Source of the DNA: Haemophilus_A paraphrohaemolyticus_A
GTDB taxonomy: Bacteria > Pseudomonadota > Gammaproteobacteria > Enterobacterales > Pasteurellaceae
DNA length: 64,000 bases
Assembly (NCBI RefSeq): GCF_003253115.1
Contig: NZ_QEQF01000004.1
Coordinates: 62,001-126,000, forward strand
Direction: 5' to 3'
Numbering within the stretch: the first letter of the stretch is position 1; the number at the start of each line of letters is the position of its first letter. This document shows positions 34,949-43,199 of this stretch, in pieces. A program made the position numbers and the translations under genes. The notes under the pieces are model-generated. The model ran no database searches and was not told the origin of the DNA. It saw nothing but the letters and a program-made list of their open reading frames with translations.

Positions 34949-35317
34949 ATGAAAAAATTCGCATTAGCAACTATTTTAGCTTTATCTACAACTTCAGCTT
35001 TTGCTGGCTTTAATGGTAACACGACACCAAATGGTGGCTTCCAATCAGGCACTCAATCAGCAATTAGCGTAAAACAAGCATTACAAGCTGCTGATAACTC
35101 AATGATTACCTTAGTGGGTAACATCACACAACAAATCGATGACGATGAGTTCGTATTTACTGACGGCACAGCACAAATTAAAGTGGAAATTAAACGTCGT
35201 GCTTGGAATGGCTTAAATGTAGGCCCGAATGATAAAATCCGTATTAGCGGTAAATTAGACAACGAAGCTTTCGAGAAAGCTGAACTTGAAGTTTATCGTG
35301 TTGAAAAAGCAAGATAA
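34949..35317 (+). CDS. ygiW: YgiW/YdeI family stress OB-fold protein, copy 2
   Basis: 122 aa from ATG 34949 (AAAGGA RBS); the frame upstream to 34925 is not coding. Signal peptide and OB-fold are as in copy 1, with differences mainly in the linker (GFNGNTTPNGGFQSGTQ) and surface positions (VFTDGTAQ, KRRAW). The gap between copies contains a CCACC/GGTGG hairpin (34912-34928). It sits 70 nt before qseB, so both copies probably belong to the qseBC regulon. A tandem gene duplication is the simplest explanation. Confidence 0.9.
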   Translation: MKKFALATILALSTTSAFAGFNGNTTPNGGFQSGTQSAISVKQALQAADNSMITLVGNITQQIDDDEFVFTDGTAQIKVEIKRRAWNGLNVGPNDKIRISGKLDNEAFEKAELEVYRVEKAR

Positions 35318-35386
35318 TTTACTCAAAAAATAGCGAGCTCAGCTCGCTGTTTTTGTTTTTTAACTATAAAAGAGCGGTCAATTTCT

Positions 35387-36046
35387 ATGAGAATTTTACT
35401 AATTGAAGACGATAGCCTGATCGGCAATGGTTTACAGATTGGCTTAACCCAACTTGGCTTTGCGGTGGATTGGTTTACTGATGGCAAAACTGGGCTGGAT
35501 GCGCTGACTTCTGCGCCTTACGATGCCGTGGTGCTAGATCTTACCTTGCCCAAATTAGATGGCTTAGACGTGCTTCAACAATGGAGAGTGAACAATCAAG
35601 ATGTGCCCGTGCTAATTTTAACCGCTCGCGACACTTTGGATGAACGTGTAAAAGGCTTGCAACACGGAGCAGATGATTATCTCTGCAAACCTTTTGCATT
35701 GGCGGAAGTAGCAGCACGCTTGCAGGCGTTAATTCGTCGTCGTTATGGACATCACAACCCTGTGATTGAACACGCAGGAGTGAAGCTCGATCCCAATCAA
35801 CGAGCGGTTTCGCTTAACGATCAGGTAATTTCACTCACCACGCGAGAATATAAATTACTGGAGCTTTTTATGCTCAATAAAGATCGCGTGCTCTCACGTG
35901 CTGCGATTGAAGAAAAACTCTCGTCTTGGGATGAAGAAATCAGCAGCAGTGCCTTAGATGTGCATATTTACAATCTTCGCCAAAAGCTTGGTAAGCAGTT
36001 TATCCGCACCGTACACGGCGTAGGATATGCGTTAGGACAAGCATAG
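35387..36046 (+). CDS. qseB: Response regulator QseB
   Basis: A 219-aa OmpR/PhoB-type regulator. The receiver domain has the acidic pair ED(D) at 7-9, the phospho-acceptor Asp51 in VVLDLTLPKLDG, and Lys in LCKPF. The winged-helix domain (about 125-218) ends VRTVHGVGYALG-like (IRTVHGVGYALG). It is paired with qseC 20 nt downstream and preceded by ygiW, the arrangement of the ygiW-qseBC operon of E. coli and Aggregatibacter. An uptake-word-like AGCGGTC lies in its leader. Confidence 0.95.
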   Translation: MRILLIEDDSLIGNGLQIGLTQLGFAVDWFTDGKTGLDALTSAPYDAVVLDLTLPKLDGLDVLQQWRVNNQDVPVLILTARDTLDERVKGLQHGADDYLCKPFALAEVAARLQALIRRRYGHHNPVIEHAGVKLDPNQRAVSLNDQVISLTTREYKLLELFMLNKDRVLSRAAIEEKLSSWDEEISSSALDVHIYNLRQKLGKQFIRTVHGVGYALGQA

Positions 36047-36065
36047 CAACCACAAGCGGTCAAAA

Positions 36066-37433
36066 ATGGAAAATAAAATGCAAAACAAACGCCTAACCCT
36101 TCGCTTAATTTACGTTCTTTCTTTTACCGCACTTTTTGTCTGGCTTATTTCCACCGCTGTCGCTTGGTGGCAAGTGCGTAATGAAGTAAATGACGTATTT
36201 GATGTCCAACAAATTCTGTTTGCCGAGCGTCTTGCCAACTCCGATTTAAGCCATATTCTGCTTGAGCACGCCGAAGATATAAACAAAATCCAAACGCATT
36301 CATTTAAGAAAAATTATGATGATGATGCCCTTGCCTTTGCGATTTTTTCCAAACAAGGCAAGCGGCTTCTGACCGATGGACGTAATGGCGATAATTTTGT
36401 GTTCGATAACGAAATCGGCTTCGCCAAAGGCTATATGCTTAATGATGACGATGAATGGCGGATTTTCTGGCAGCCTGTGTCAAATGGCGATCTGATTATC
36501 GCCGTTGGGCAAGAGCTGGAATATCGAGAAGATCTGATTAACGAAATGATTTTCGGGCAGATGTGGATCTGGTTTGCCAGCCTGCCGATTTTAATTATTG
36601 TGCTTGCGTGGCTCATTCACAAAGAATTGCAACCAATTAAACGCTTAAGCCAAGAAGTGCAGGGCAGAAAATCGGGCGATGTTTCACTGCTCAATACACA
36701 ATCTTTGCCTCTGGAAATTCTACCACTGGTACAAAATTTAAACCAATTTTTTGACCGCACTTCGACAATGTTGCAACGCGAGCGCCGTTTTACGTCTGAT
36801 GCCGCCCACGAATTGCGTAGCCCCTTAGCCGCTCTTCGTATTCAAGCTGAAGTGGCACAACTAGCAGGTGATAATGCTCAGCTCCGCGAGCAAGCACTTT
36901 CCAACTTAACGCAAGGCATTGACCGAGCATCCCAACTTATCGAGCAGCTGCTTACCCTTTCCAAGCTTGATAATTTGCAAGAGTTGGAAGAAATTCAATC
37001 GCTTGATTGGGAAGGTATTATCCAATCGCTGATTGCCGAACGCTATTTTGTGGCGAAAAAACGCCAAATATCGCTGGCTTTTGAAAAAGAATCGGAGTTG
37101 AAAGAAAAACAAGGGCAGCCGATTTTAATTTCCTTAATGCTCAGAAACTTGCTCGATAACGCCATCAAATATTGCCCTGAAGGTACAAAAATCTCAGTAA
37201 AAATGACAGCTTGCCAAATTATTGTGGAAGACAACGGTGGCGGCGTTGAGCCTGATGATTTGAAAAAACTCGGACAACGTTTCTACCGCCCCGCAGGACA
37301 AAATGAAAAAGGCAGCGGCTTAGGGCTTTCGATTGTAATGCGCATTGCAGAATTGCACGGATTGAAAGTACGGTTGGAAAATGTGATGGAAAGCGAGGAA
37401 AGAATAGGATTACGAGCGATAATTTTAGTTTAA
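36066..37433 (+). CDS. qseC: Sensor histidine kinase QseC
   Basis: A 455-aa kinase (or 451 aa from ATG 36078, where a GGA lies 7 nt before). Membrane helices are at about 15-36 and 163-182. The periplasmic loop is acidic (NYDDDA, LNDDDE) and ends EYRED (152-156), the motif linked to iron sensing in Pasteurellaceae homologues. The phospho-acceptor His248 lies in SDAAHELRSPLAALR, and the ATPase has LLDNAIKYCPEG, DNGGGV and GSGLGLSI. It phosphorylates QseB in response to catecholamines or ferrous iron in relatives. Confidence 0.93.
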   Translation: MENKMQNKRLTLRLIYVLSFTALFVWLISTAVAWWQVRNEVNDVFDVQQILFAERLANSDLSHILLEHAEDINKIQTHSFKKNYDDDALAFAIFSKQGKRLLTDGRNGDNFVFDNEIGFAKGYMLNDDDEWRIFWQPVSNGDLIIAVGQELEYREDLINEMIFGQMWIWFASLPILIIVLAWLIHKELQPIKRLSQEVQGRKSGDVSLLNTQSLPLEILPLVQNLNQFFDRTSTMLQRERRFTSDAAHELRSPLAALRIQAEVAQLAGDNAQLREQALSNLTQGIDRASQLIEQLLTLSKLDNLQELEEIQSLDWEGIIQSLIAERYFVAKKRQISLAFEKESELKEKQGQPILISLMLRNLLDNAIKYCPEGTKISVKMTACQIIVEDNGGGVEPDDLKKLGQRFYRPAGQNEKGSGLGLSIVMRIAELHGLKVRLENVMESEERIGLRAIILV

Positions 37434-37437
37434 AAAT

Positions 37438-37475
37438 AAGGTGAGCTCTGGCAAATCCAAAGCTCGCCTTTTATA
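37438..37475. terminator. Terminator between convergent qseC and yedF
   Basis: A 10-bp stem AAGGTGAGCT / AGCTCGCCTT (one G-T pair) with a 13-nt loop, followed by TTAT. It lies within 5 nt of both stops and can serve both strands. Confidence 0.8.
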
Positions 37476-37478
37476 TCA

Positions 37479-37748
37479 TTATCGCTGAATCAAATAACGC
37501 AACTGCGTACCATCTTGCTCAACGCTTAACAACGTATAACCATGGTTTTTAGTGTCCACAGGAATATTGTTAATCGATTGAGCGCAGTCGCTTAATAGCT
37601 CTAAAATCTCGCCTTTTTTCAATTCTGGCATCGTTTCAAGCATTACGATTGCAGGGTATGGGCAAGGTTCGCCTAAGGTATCCAACGTGTAATCTGGGGT
37701 GATGTCTTTCGGATCTTTATCCAATTTTTGCACGACAGTAAATGCCAT
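37479..37748 (-). CDS. yedF: TusA/YedF family sulfurtransferase-like protein
   Basis: An 89-aa protein with the TusA-fold motif LGEPCPYPAIVMLETMPELKKGEILE; the cysteine in CPYP is the sulfur/selenium site in the family. YedF proteins accompany YedE in genomes that use selenium. It lies 33 nt downstream of yedE on the same strand. The protein is full length. Confidence 0.92.
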   Translation of the reverse strand: MAFTVVQKLDKDPKDITPDYTLDTLGEPCPYPAIVMLETMPELKKGEILELLSDCAQSINNIPVDTKNHGYTLLSVEQDGTQLRYLIQR

Positions 37749-37781
37749 AATGTTCTCCTGATATTTGAAGTTGTGTATTGA

Positions 37782-38999
37782 TTAGTTACATCCACAAGAA
37801 GCCGCAGCTACTTTCGCTTTAGCTTTGGCAAGGAAGCGTTTTTCCCACCAAACGACTGCAACCAAGCAAGCGATTAATAAGCCATAGTTAACGAGCAAGC
37901 CGCCAACAGGACCAAACTCTTTGAGTAAGTTAAGTTTGTCGTAATCTAAGGCGAGTGCTGGTGCGATATCGTCCCATACGTAAGCAAGATAGGTTGAGCC
38001 GATAACGTTACCCACACCAACCCACATAAAGTGTACTTGCCCTTCCATAGAGCGATACATCCAACCCGTTTCGCAGCCACCTGCTAATACGATACCAAAA
38101 CCGAATAATAAACCGCCGATAATCGCATTTGGGCCTGCCCACATAATTTTAGGAGAAACGCCTAATTGAACGTAAGAAAAGACGCCTATAGTGCCCACAA
38201 TAATCCCGAAGATAATCGCTTTTGCCATATAAGCGCGCCCTGTTACCCATAAATCGCGGAATGCAGAGGTAAAGCAGATTTGTGCACGTTCAATCAATAA
38301 ACCGAAGATTAAGCCACAAAGCATTGCAAAGCCGAGCTTGATGGAAGATTGCATCACATAGAGGGAAGCGGTCAAATATGCTAAAAAGATTACCATTCCA
38401 ATGCGGAAGCGGCGTGTGGCTTGTTTTGGATCGGTTTCTTGGATTTTTGCTGCCCCTTTTTTGAGCTGCAATTTTACACGAAACATTGGAAGTAGAGTGA
38501 CTTTTACCCCAAAGTAAGTCCCGATTGCAGTGGCAATAGTAAAGAACCACGCATGAACGGAGAATTGTGGAATCCCGGTGAAAAGTGAGGCTAAGTTACA
38601 GCCCATCGCCAAGCGCGCGCCGAAGCCCGCTAATGCACCGCCAATTAAGGCTTGAACAATACGGCGTTTATGCGGTTGGTTACGCCATTTTACGTTATTC
38701 GCCCAAAGTGCAGCAGAAATACAGCCTGCGAACATGCCCAAAATCATCACGCCATCAATACGAGTGAAAATAGTGCCTTGCATTCCAATGATTTTGTAAT
38801 AGCTCCACTCGGAAACATCGACGCCAAGCGCTTGCAATGCGTGTCCGCCCCAGCGAGTGAATTCCCCTGTGACAGCCCAATATGTGCCTGTTACGCCGAA
38901 ATAGTAAGCTGAAAGTAAGCCTGCTGCGATCACCGCTGCCACAGGGTTCCAATATTTAATCAGATAATCTTGTTTAAATTGTTGCCAAATTTCTAACAT
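37782..38999 (-). CDS. yedE: YedE family (YeeE/YedE, selenium-associated) membrane transporter
   Basis: A 405-aa inner-membrane protein with 9-10 helices. Conserved Cys motifs of the YeeE/YedE family are visible (MGCNLASLFTG, AQICFTSAFRDLW, LAGGCETGWMYRS), plus a C-terminal SCGCN. Related YeeE proteins import thiosulfate; YedE-YedF pairs are tied by genome context to selenium metabolism. selA/selB/selD are not in the window, so the selenium link here is inferred. A minus-strand promoter for the pair probably lies in 39000-39180. Confidence 0.92.
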   Translation of the reverse strand: MLEIWQQFKQDYLIKYWNPVAAVIAAGLLSAYYFGVTGTYWAVTGEFTRWGGHALQALGVDVSEWSYYKIIGMQGTIFTRIDGVMILGMFAGCISAALWANNVKWRNQPHKRRIVQALIGGALAGFGARLAMGCNLASLFTGIPQFSVHAWFFTIATAIGTYFGVKVTLLPMFRVKLQLKKGAAKIQETDPKQATRRFRIGMVIFLAYLTASLYVMQSSIKLGFAMLCGLIFGLLIERAQICFTSAFRDLWVTGRAYMAKAIIFGIIVGTIGVFSYVQLGVSPKIMWAGPNAIIGGLLFGFGIVLAGGCETGWMYRSMEGQVHFMWVGVGNVIGSTYLAYVWDDIAPALALDYDKLNLLKEFGPVGGLLVNYGLLIACLVAVVWWEKRFLAKAKAKVAAASCGCN

Positions 39000-39209
39000 T
39001 CCTTAAATCCTAAAAAAGTTGATGATTGGAGAGTTAATGATTGGCAAGAGAGGTATAACGATGAAAAATAGAATTGAGAAACACAATTGGCTTTCTTCAC
39101 TTCCTATACACAAACTTGCGATATATGAATGAATTGCCGTTGAGGCGGTAAAATTATAATCAAAAAATAGAGAGAAAACAAACAAGATTGATGGAGGCAG
39201 ATAAAATAA

Positions 39210-39235
39210 AACCTCAAGTCAAATGACTTAAGGTT
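39210..39235 (-). terminator. Terminator of the repeat lipoprotein gene
   Basis: AACCTCAAGTCA and TGACTTAAGGTT (one mismatch) form a tight hairpin. On the minus strand it is followed by TTTTATTTTAT. The stretch 39000-39209 beyond it contains nothing I can call a gene. Confidence 0.75.
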
Positions 39236-39260
39236 CTATTTTTACTAAATTGGCAAAAAA

Positions 39261-39677
39261 TTATTTAGATTCAACCGCTTCTTTTACGGCATCAACTTTC
39301 TCGCTAACTTTGTTCATCATCTCTGATGCTTTTTCAGTCGCTTTATCTGCCATTGCATCTGTAGCTTGTTTTACTTCTTCTGCTTTATCTGCTACTACAG
39401 CTTTGGTTTCTTCAACTTTAGCTGCCGCGGTATCTTTTACATCAGCTGCTTTTTCAGTTACAGCTGCTTTCACCTCGTCAACTTTAGCTGCTGCTGCATC
39501 TTTTACTTCTGCCGCTTTTTGAACTGCGGTCTCTTTAACTTCAGTTGCTTTTTCTGTTGCAGTTTGTTTCATTTCTGTCGCGGCTGCTTGAGCTTTTTCA
39601 GCTGTTTTTTGAGCTTGATCACAAGCAGTTAACGCTAATGCTGAACCTAAAACAAGGGCTAATAATGATTTTTTCAT
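39261..39677 (-). CDS. Lipoprotein with LEA/apolipoprotein-like amphipathic repeats
   Basis: A 138-aa lipoprotein: lipobox LTAC (Cys19), then almost entirely Ala/Lys/Glu/Val/Thr helical repeats of about 11 residues (KAAEVKDAAAAKVDEVKAA, EKAADVKDTAAAKVEETKA, DKAEEVKQATDAMADKATE). No catalytic motif is visible. Such repeats are typical of long amphipathic helices found in late-embryogenesis-abundant and YtxH-like stress proteins; in a lipoprotein they may lie along a membrane or span the periplasm. No family name can be given with certainty. Monocistronic, with its own terminator. Confidence 0.8.
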   Translation of the reverse strand: MKKSLLALVLGSALALTACDQAQKTAEKAQAAATEMKQTATEKATEVKETAVQKAAEVKDAAAAKVDEVKAAVTEKAADVKDTAAAKVEETKAVVADKAEEVKQATDAMADKATEKASEMMNKVSEKVDAVKEAVESK

Positions 39678-39836
39678 AAGAACTCCATAAAGTTAATTTT
39701 GCATAAATTGCTTACACTTAGTATATGTTTCTAATAAAAAGTTCATTTCTTTTACTCAAATGGTTAAATTTTATTTCGTTCTGGTCATAAAGTATTTCGA
39801 TTTGAAAGTATAAAAACAAAGCTATCATCAAAAATT

Positions 39837-39867
39837 AAAGGGCTGAATATTTGATATTCAACCCTTT
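39837..39867 (-). terminator. ydcH terminator
   Basis: AAAGGGCTGAATAT and ATATTCAACCCTTT form a 13-bp stem with one mismatch and a 3-nt loop. A TTAATTTTTG tail follows on the minus strand. Confidence 0.85.
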
Positions 39868-39885
39868 CAACGTTCAATTAACAAC

Positions 39886-40104
39886 CTATTTCGCAGAATA
39901 TTGTCTCAAAATTGCATAAAGCTCATCTTTAATTTTCAATTTTTCTTTTTTAAGAGTTTCAACTTCCTGTTGAGTGGCGAGTTCAATATTCGCTTCTTGG
40001 TTTTTAATTTTTTGGTCGATTTCATTATGTTTATCAAATAAACGAGCGAAATGAGCATCTTCGTTTTTCAATTTAGTAATCAAATCACGATATTCAGGAA
40101 ACAT
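39886..40104 (-). CDS. ydcH: YdcH family protein (DUF465)
   Basis: A 72-aa helical-hairpin protein, MFPEYRDLITKLKNEDAHFARLFDKHNEID, closely matching YdcH/SlyX-like DUF465 proteins. The C-terminal half is a charged coiled coil (EVETLKKEKLKIKDELYAIL). Function is unknown. It has its own terminator and stands divergent from the 40286 gene. Confidence 0.9.
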   Translation of the reverse strand: MFPEYRDLITKLKNEDAHFARLFDKHNEIDQKIKNQEANIELATQQEVETLKKEKLKIKDELYAILRQYSAK

Positions 40105-40226
40105 AGTAAACTCCTTAAATTAGGTTATTAATAGATTCAATTTCATCCTACTCCTTTTGGCTTAACTTGGTAGTGAAATATCACAAAAATTTGAACTAGA
40201 TCACAAAATTTTTACCTACTTCTACT

Positions 40227-40255
40227 ACGACAAGCCGAAAATTTAACGGTATAAT
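40227..40255 (+). promoter_or_regulatory. Promoter of the chalcone-isomerase-like gene
   Basis: ACGACA (-35, 40227-40232) and a perfect TATAAT (-10, 40250-40255) with a 17-nt spacer. Further upstream TTGAACTAGATCAC (40191-40204) resembles an FNR half-perfect site (8 of 10 conserved bases). Confidence 0.55.
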
Positions 40256-40285
40256 GCAAACTCAACTATTCAAGAGGCAATAAGA

Positions 40286-41221
40286 ATGCGCTACAAAGCT
40301 CTCTTTACTTTGTTATTTACCCTATTAAGTGGCAATGCTCTGTCTGATTGGAAGAAAATCAATGATTTAGATTACACGTGGGGCCCTTTTAAAATTTACA
40401 ACATCTCTCTTTTCACTGAAACGGGCGAATATCAACCCAATATTCGTCCGCTTATGTTGAGCCTAAAATATGATAAGCCTGTGGATGGACGCGATTTTGC
40501 TATTTCTATCGCACGTTCTTGGGCACGTTTAGAGATCAAACTTTCCAACCAAGAGGTGATAATCGACCGCTTGCGTAAAACATTACCCGATTTAAAACCA
40601 GGCGATATGCTTTATTATGTTGCATTGGCTGATCGCGGTTATTTTATTGTGAATAATCAAGTGATTACGGGCGAATTTGATAAAGCGACTAATGATGCTA
40701 TTTTAGCCATTTGGCTTGATCCGAAAGTAGATTTAAGCCATAAATTAATTGTGAAGAAAACCAATGGTTCACAAAATATCCATATTGCTGAGTACGATCC
40801 CGAAGATTCGGATGAAATCAATGTTGTTTCACCATTACTAGAAGAAAAAAACAGCAAACCAAGTCCTGAGCTTTCAGATAAAACTGCTACAACGGAACAA
40901 GCGGTCGATCTTGAGCCAGAAAATGTAAACGAAAAAGTAAAAATGCACAAACAACCCGTGGTTGGCGTGCCTGATAAAGCTATTGTTGAGCCTGTAAAAG
41001 TAGAATCAACGCCAGAAACAAAAAATGCACAAGCGGTTGAAAATGTAGCAGAAGTCGCAACCGAAGAAGCAGAAAAGCAACCTGCTCAAGATGCCCGTAA
41101 AGCCCAACAAGATGAGCTAAAACTAGAGCAAAAATCAGAAGATAAGGTGGATCCTGAAAATCCAGAAATCGACATTCGCCCGATTGAAGATCCAATGCCT
41201 GACAATATTCGTGCGAGTTGA
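40286..41221 (+). CDS. Chalcone-isomerase-like periplasmic protein with acidic tail
   Basis: A 311-aa protein: signal peptide (MRYKALFTLLFTLLSGNALS), then a domain at about 20-155 resembling bacterial chalcone isomerase-like proteins (YTWGPFKIYNISLFTETGEY, LKPGDMLYYVALADRGYFIVNNQVITGEF). From about residue 170 on, the sequence is low-complexity, rich in Glu/Lys/Pro/Val. No enzymatic activity is known for these bacterial homologues. It is preceded by a good promoter and overlaps closely with proC (2-nt gap), suggesting one transcript. Confidence 0.7.
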   Translation: MRYKALFTLLFTLLSGNALSDWKKINDLDYTWGPFKIYNISLFTETGEYQPNIRPLMLSLKYDKPVDGRDFAISIARSWARLEIKLSNQEVIIDRLRKTLPDLKPGDMLYYVALADRGYFIVNNQVITGEFDKATNDAILAIWLDPKVDLSHKLIVKKTNGSQNIHIAEYDPEDSDEINVVSPLLEEKNSKPSPELSDKTATTEQAVDLEPENVNEKVKMHKQPVVGVPDKAIVEPVKVESTPETKNAQAVENVAEVATEEAEKQPAQDARKAQQDELKLEQKSEDKVDPENPEIDIRPIEDPMPDNIRAS

Positions 41222-41223
41222 TT

Positions 41224-42042
41224 ATGCAACACCCAAAACTTACCTTCATTGGCACAGGCAATATGGCTTGGGCAATCATTCAAGGCTTATTAAAAAGCGG
41301 TTATCCCGCGAGCCAAATCATCGCTTGCAACAAGAGCAATAAAACGCGTCGCAATGAATTACAAGAGATGGGTATTGCGACACAATTTACCAATCGTGAA
41401 GCCGTTGAGTTGGCTGAAGTCCTGATCTTAACCGTAAAACCACAAATGATGGCGGAAGTTTGCACTGAATTTGTGGATATTGATTTCTCACAAAAGACCG
41501 TGATTTCAGTGGCTGCTGGCATTTCTATTGCTCGCCTTGAACAGCTTTTATCGACCGCTAAAAACATCGTTCGCACTATGCCAAATACGCCTGCATTAAT
41601 TGGCGAAGGTCTAACGGGCTTATTTGCAAAATCGTCGGTTAATCCGACCGCTTGCAAATTGGCGGAGCAGTTAATGTCTGCCGTTGGGCAATGTTATTGG
41701 GTGGATGAAGAGCATAAAATCAATCAGATTATTGCACTTACAGGTTCTAGTCCTGCGTACTTTTTCCGCTTTATGGAAGCAATGCAACACTCTGCAGAAA
41801 AAATGGGGTTTTCTGCTCAAGATGCTCGTTTTTTGGTGCAACAAGCCGCGCTTGGTGCCGCAAAATTGGTGCAAGCTAATCCCGATATTCCTCTTTCACA
41901 ATTGCGTGAAAATGTGACTTCAAAGGGCGGCACAACCGAAAAAGCATTAGACATTTTCGAACAACAACATTTGGCTGAAACCATTGAGCAAGCAATGCAA
42001 GCGGCTATTTCACGTGCTACCGAAATGGAGCAATCATTATGA
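41224..42042 (+). CDS. proC: Pyrroline-5-carboxylate reductase
   Basis: About 272 aa from ATG 41224; a TTG two codons upstream is less likely. The N-terminal FIGTGNMAWAIIQGL binds NAD(P)H, and PNTPALIGEGLTGLFA and ALTGSSPAYFFRFMEAM are family signatures; the end VTSKGGTTEKALDIFE is conserved. It makes proline from pyrroline-5-carboxylate. It starts 2 nt after the previous gene and overlaps the MFS gene by 4 nt, so the three are probably one operon. Confidence 0.97.
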   Translation: MQHPKLTFIGTGNMAWAIIQGLLKSGYPASQIIACNKSNKTRRNELQEMGIATQFTNREAVELAEVLILTVKPQMMAEVCTEFVDIDFSQKTVISVAAGISIARLEQLLSTAKNIVRTMPNTPALIGEGLTGLFAKSSVNPTACKLAEQLMSAVGQCYWVDEEHKINQIIALTGSSPAYFFRFMEAMQHSAEKMGFSAQDARFLVQQAALGAAKLVQANPDIPLSQLRENVTSKGGTTEKALDIFEQQHLAETIEQAMQAAISRATEMEQSL

Positions 42043-43199
42043 TGAAACTTTCTCCGTTTAACTGGGCATCTTTCAACTTTTTTGGCTATTTCTGTGCTTA
42101 TGGTGTGATGTTGCCGTTTTTGCCTGTTTGGCTCAAACATTACGGATATGGTGCGGAAATGATCGGTTTAATCGCCTCCGTGGGGTATATTTTTCGCTTT
42201 TTAGGTGGTGTGCTCGCCTCACAACGGGTAAAACACGTCGATCATCTCATTCCAACCGCTCGTGGCTTAACTTGGCTAAATTTAGCCGTTATTCCGTTCA
42301 TTTTTCTCTTTGCGGATAATATTTGGCTACTCTTCCCGTTGTTAATGCTTTTCCACGCATTCAATGCGGGGGCGATTCCGATTGCAGATAGCATTGCTTC
42401 CATCTGGCAGCAACAGGTTGGGTTAGATTATGGCAAATCGCGTTTGTTTGGCTCAATCGCCTTTGTGGTGGGCTCGCTGAGTTGCGGCTATTTGGTCGGC
42501 TTTTTAGGTGAAAGCTCGGTGCTTTTCATTTTCGCTGGCTTTATGTTATTGCTCGCCTTTGGACAATCACTCAAGCCTTTAATTGCGTTACAACAAAACA
42601 GTGAACATCACGCAACAAATTCACCAAGCTCTTGGGAAATTTTCAAAGAACCGACCGCTTGCCGAATGCTGATTACCGTTTCGCTCATTCTGGGCTCGCA
42701 CGCTGCCTACTACACTTACAGCACGCTATATTGGTCATCGCTTGGGATTTCAACGGAGATGATCAGTCTACTTTGGGGCATTGCAGTTGTAGCTGAAATC
42801 TGTATGTTCTTCCTTGCTAAACGTTTTTTAGGCAAGGTTAAAATTCGCTATTTGATGATGATTGCCGCAGCGGTCACCATTTCTCGTTGGATTTTACTGG
42901 CAAACATTAGCGATCCGACGCTGTTTATTTTTGAGCAATGTTTGCACTCATTTAGCTTCGCGATGACCCACTTTGCGATGATCCGCTACATTTCAAGCCA
43001 AGAAGTCGAGAAAATCGCCAAACTGCAAGGGCTCTATTTTGGCTTATCAAACTGCGCCATTGTTGCCATTTTCACTTTTATTTCAGGCTTGCTTTATCAA
43101 TATAATCCAAGCTATATGTTTATTTTGATGGCAATAACTGTCGTACCAGCCTTTTTCTTAGTACCACAAGTAGCACCTAAAATAATATCTAAGCATTAA
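42039..43199 (+). CDS. MFS transporter, HcaT/3-phenylpropionate-permease-like
   Basis: A 386-aa protein with 12 predicted helices in the MFS_1-like arrangement; it starts SPFNWASFNFFGYFCAYGVMLPFLPVWL and has the RLFGSIAFVVGSL turn typical of HcaT-like permeases. The substrate in Pasteurellaceae is unknown; HcaT of E. coli carries 3-phenylpropionate. It overlaps proC by four bases (ATGA), and its last four bases overlap the convergent pabA stop (shared TTAA). Tandem ATGs at 42039/42042 leave the exact start open. Confidence 0.85.
   Translation: MMKLSPFNWASFNFFGYFCAYGVMLPFLPVWLKHYGYGAEMIGLIASVGYIFRFLGGVLASQRVKHVDHLIPTARGLTWLNLAVIPFIFLFADNIWLLFPLLMLFHAFNAGAIPIADSIASIWQQQVGLDYGKSRLFGSIAFVVGSLSCGYLVGFLGESSVLFIFAGFMLLLAFGQSLKPLIALQQNSEHHATNSPSSWEIFKEPTACRMLITVSLILGSHAAYYTYSTLYWSSLGISTEMISLLWGIAVVAEICMFFLAKRFLGKVKIRYLMMIAAAVTISRWILLANISDPTLFIFEQCLHSFSFAMTHFAMIRYISSQEVEKIAKLQGLYFGLSNCAIVAIFTFISGLLYQYNPSYMFILMAITVVPAFFLVPQVAPKIISKH

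Noticed and set aside
39061..39132. 23-codon plus-strand frame with AGAGAGG upstream
   Set aside because: Too short and without recognisable homology; it lies in the probable yedE promoter region.
39250..39632. Plus-strand frames with Ser/Ala/Phe/Cys-rich repeats
   Set aside because: They are the complement of the helical-repeat lipoprotein gene on the minus strand, which has a lipobox, start and terminator.
39261..39677. Repeat array at 39.3-39.6 kb as a CRISPR or tandem DNA repeat
   Set aside because: The periodicity is at the protein level (11 residues) and the DNA units differ in sequence; there are no constant repeats with unique spacers.
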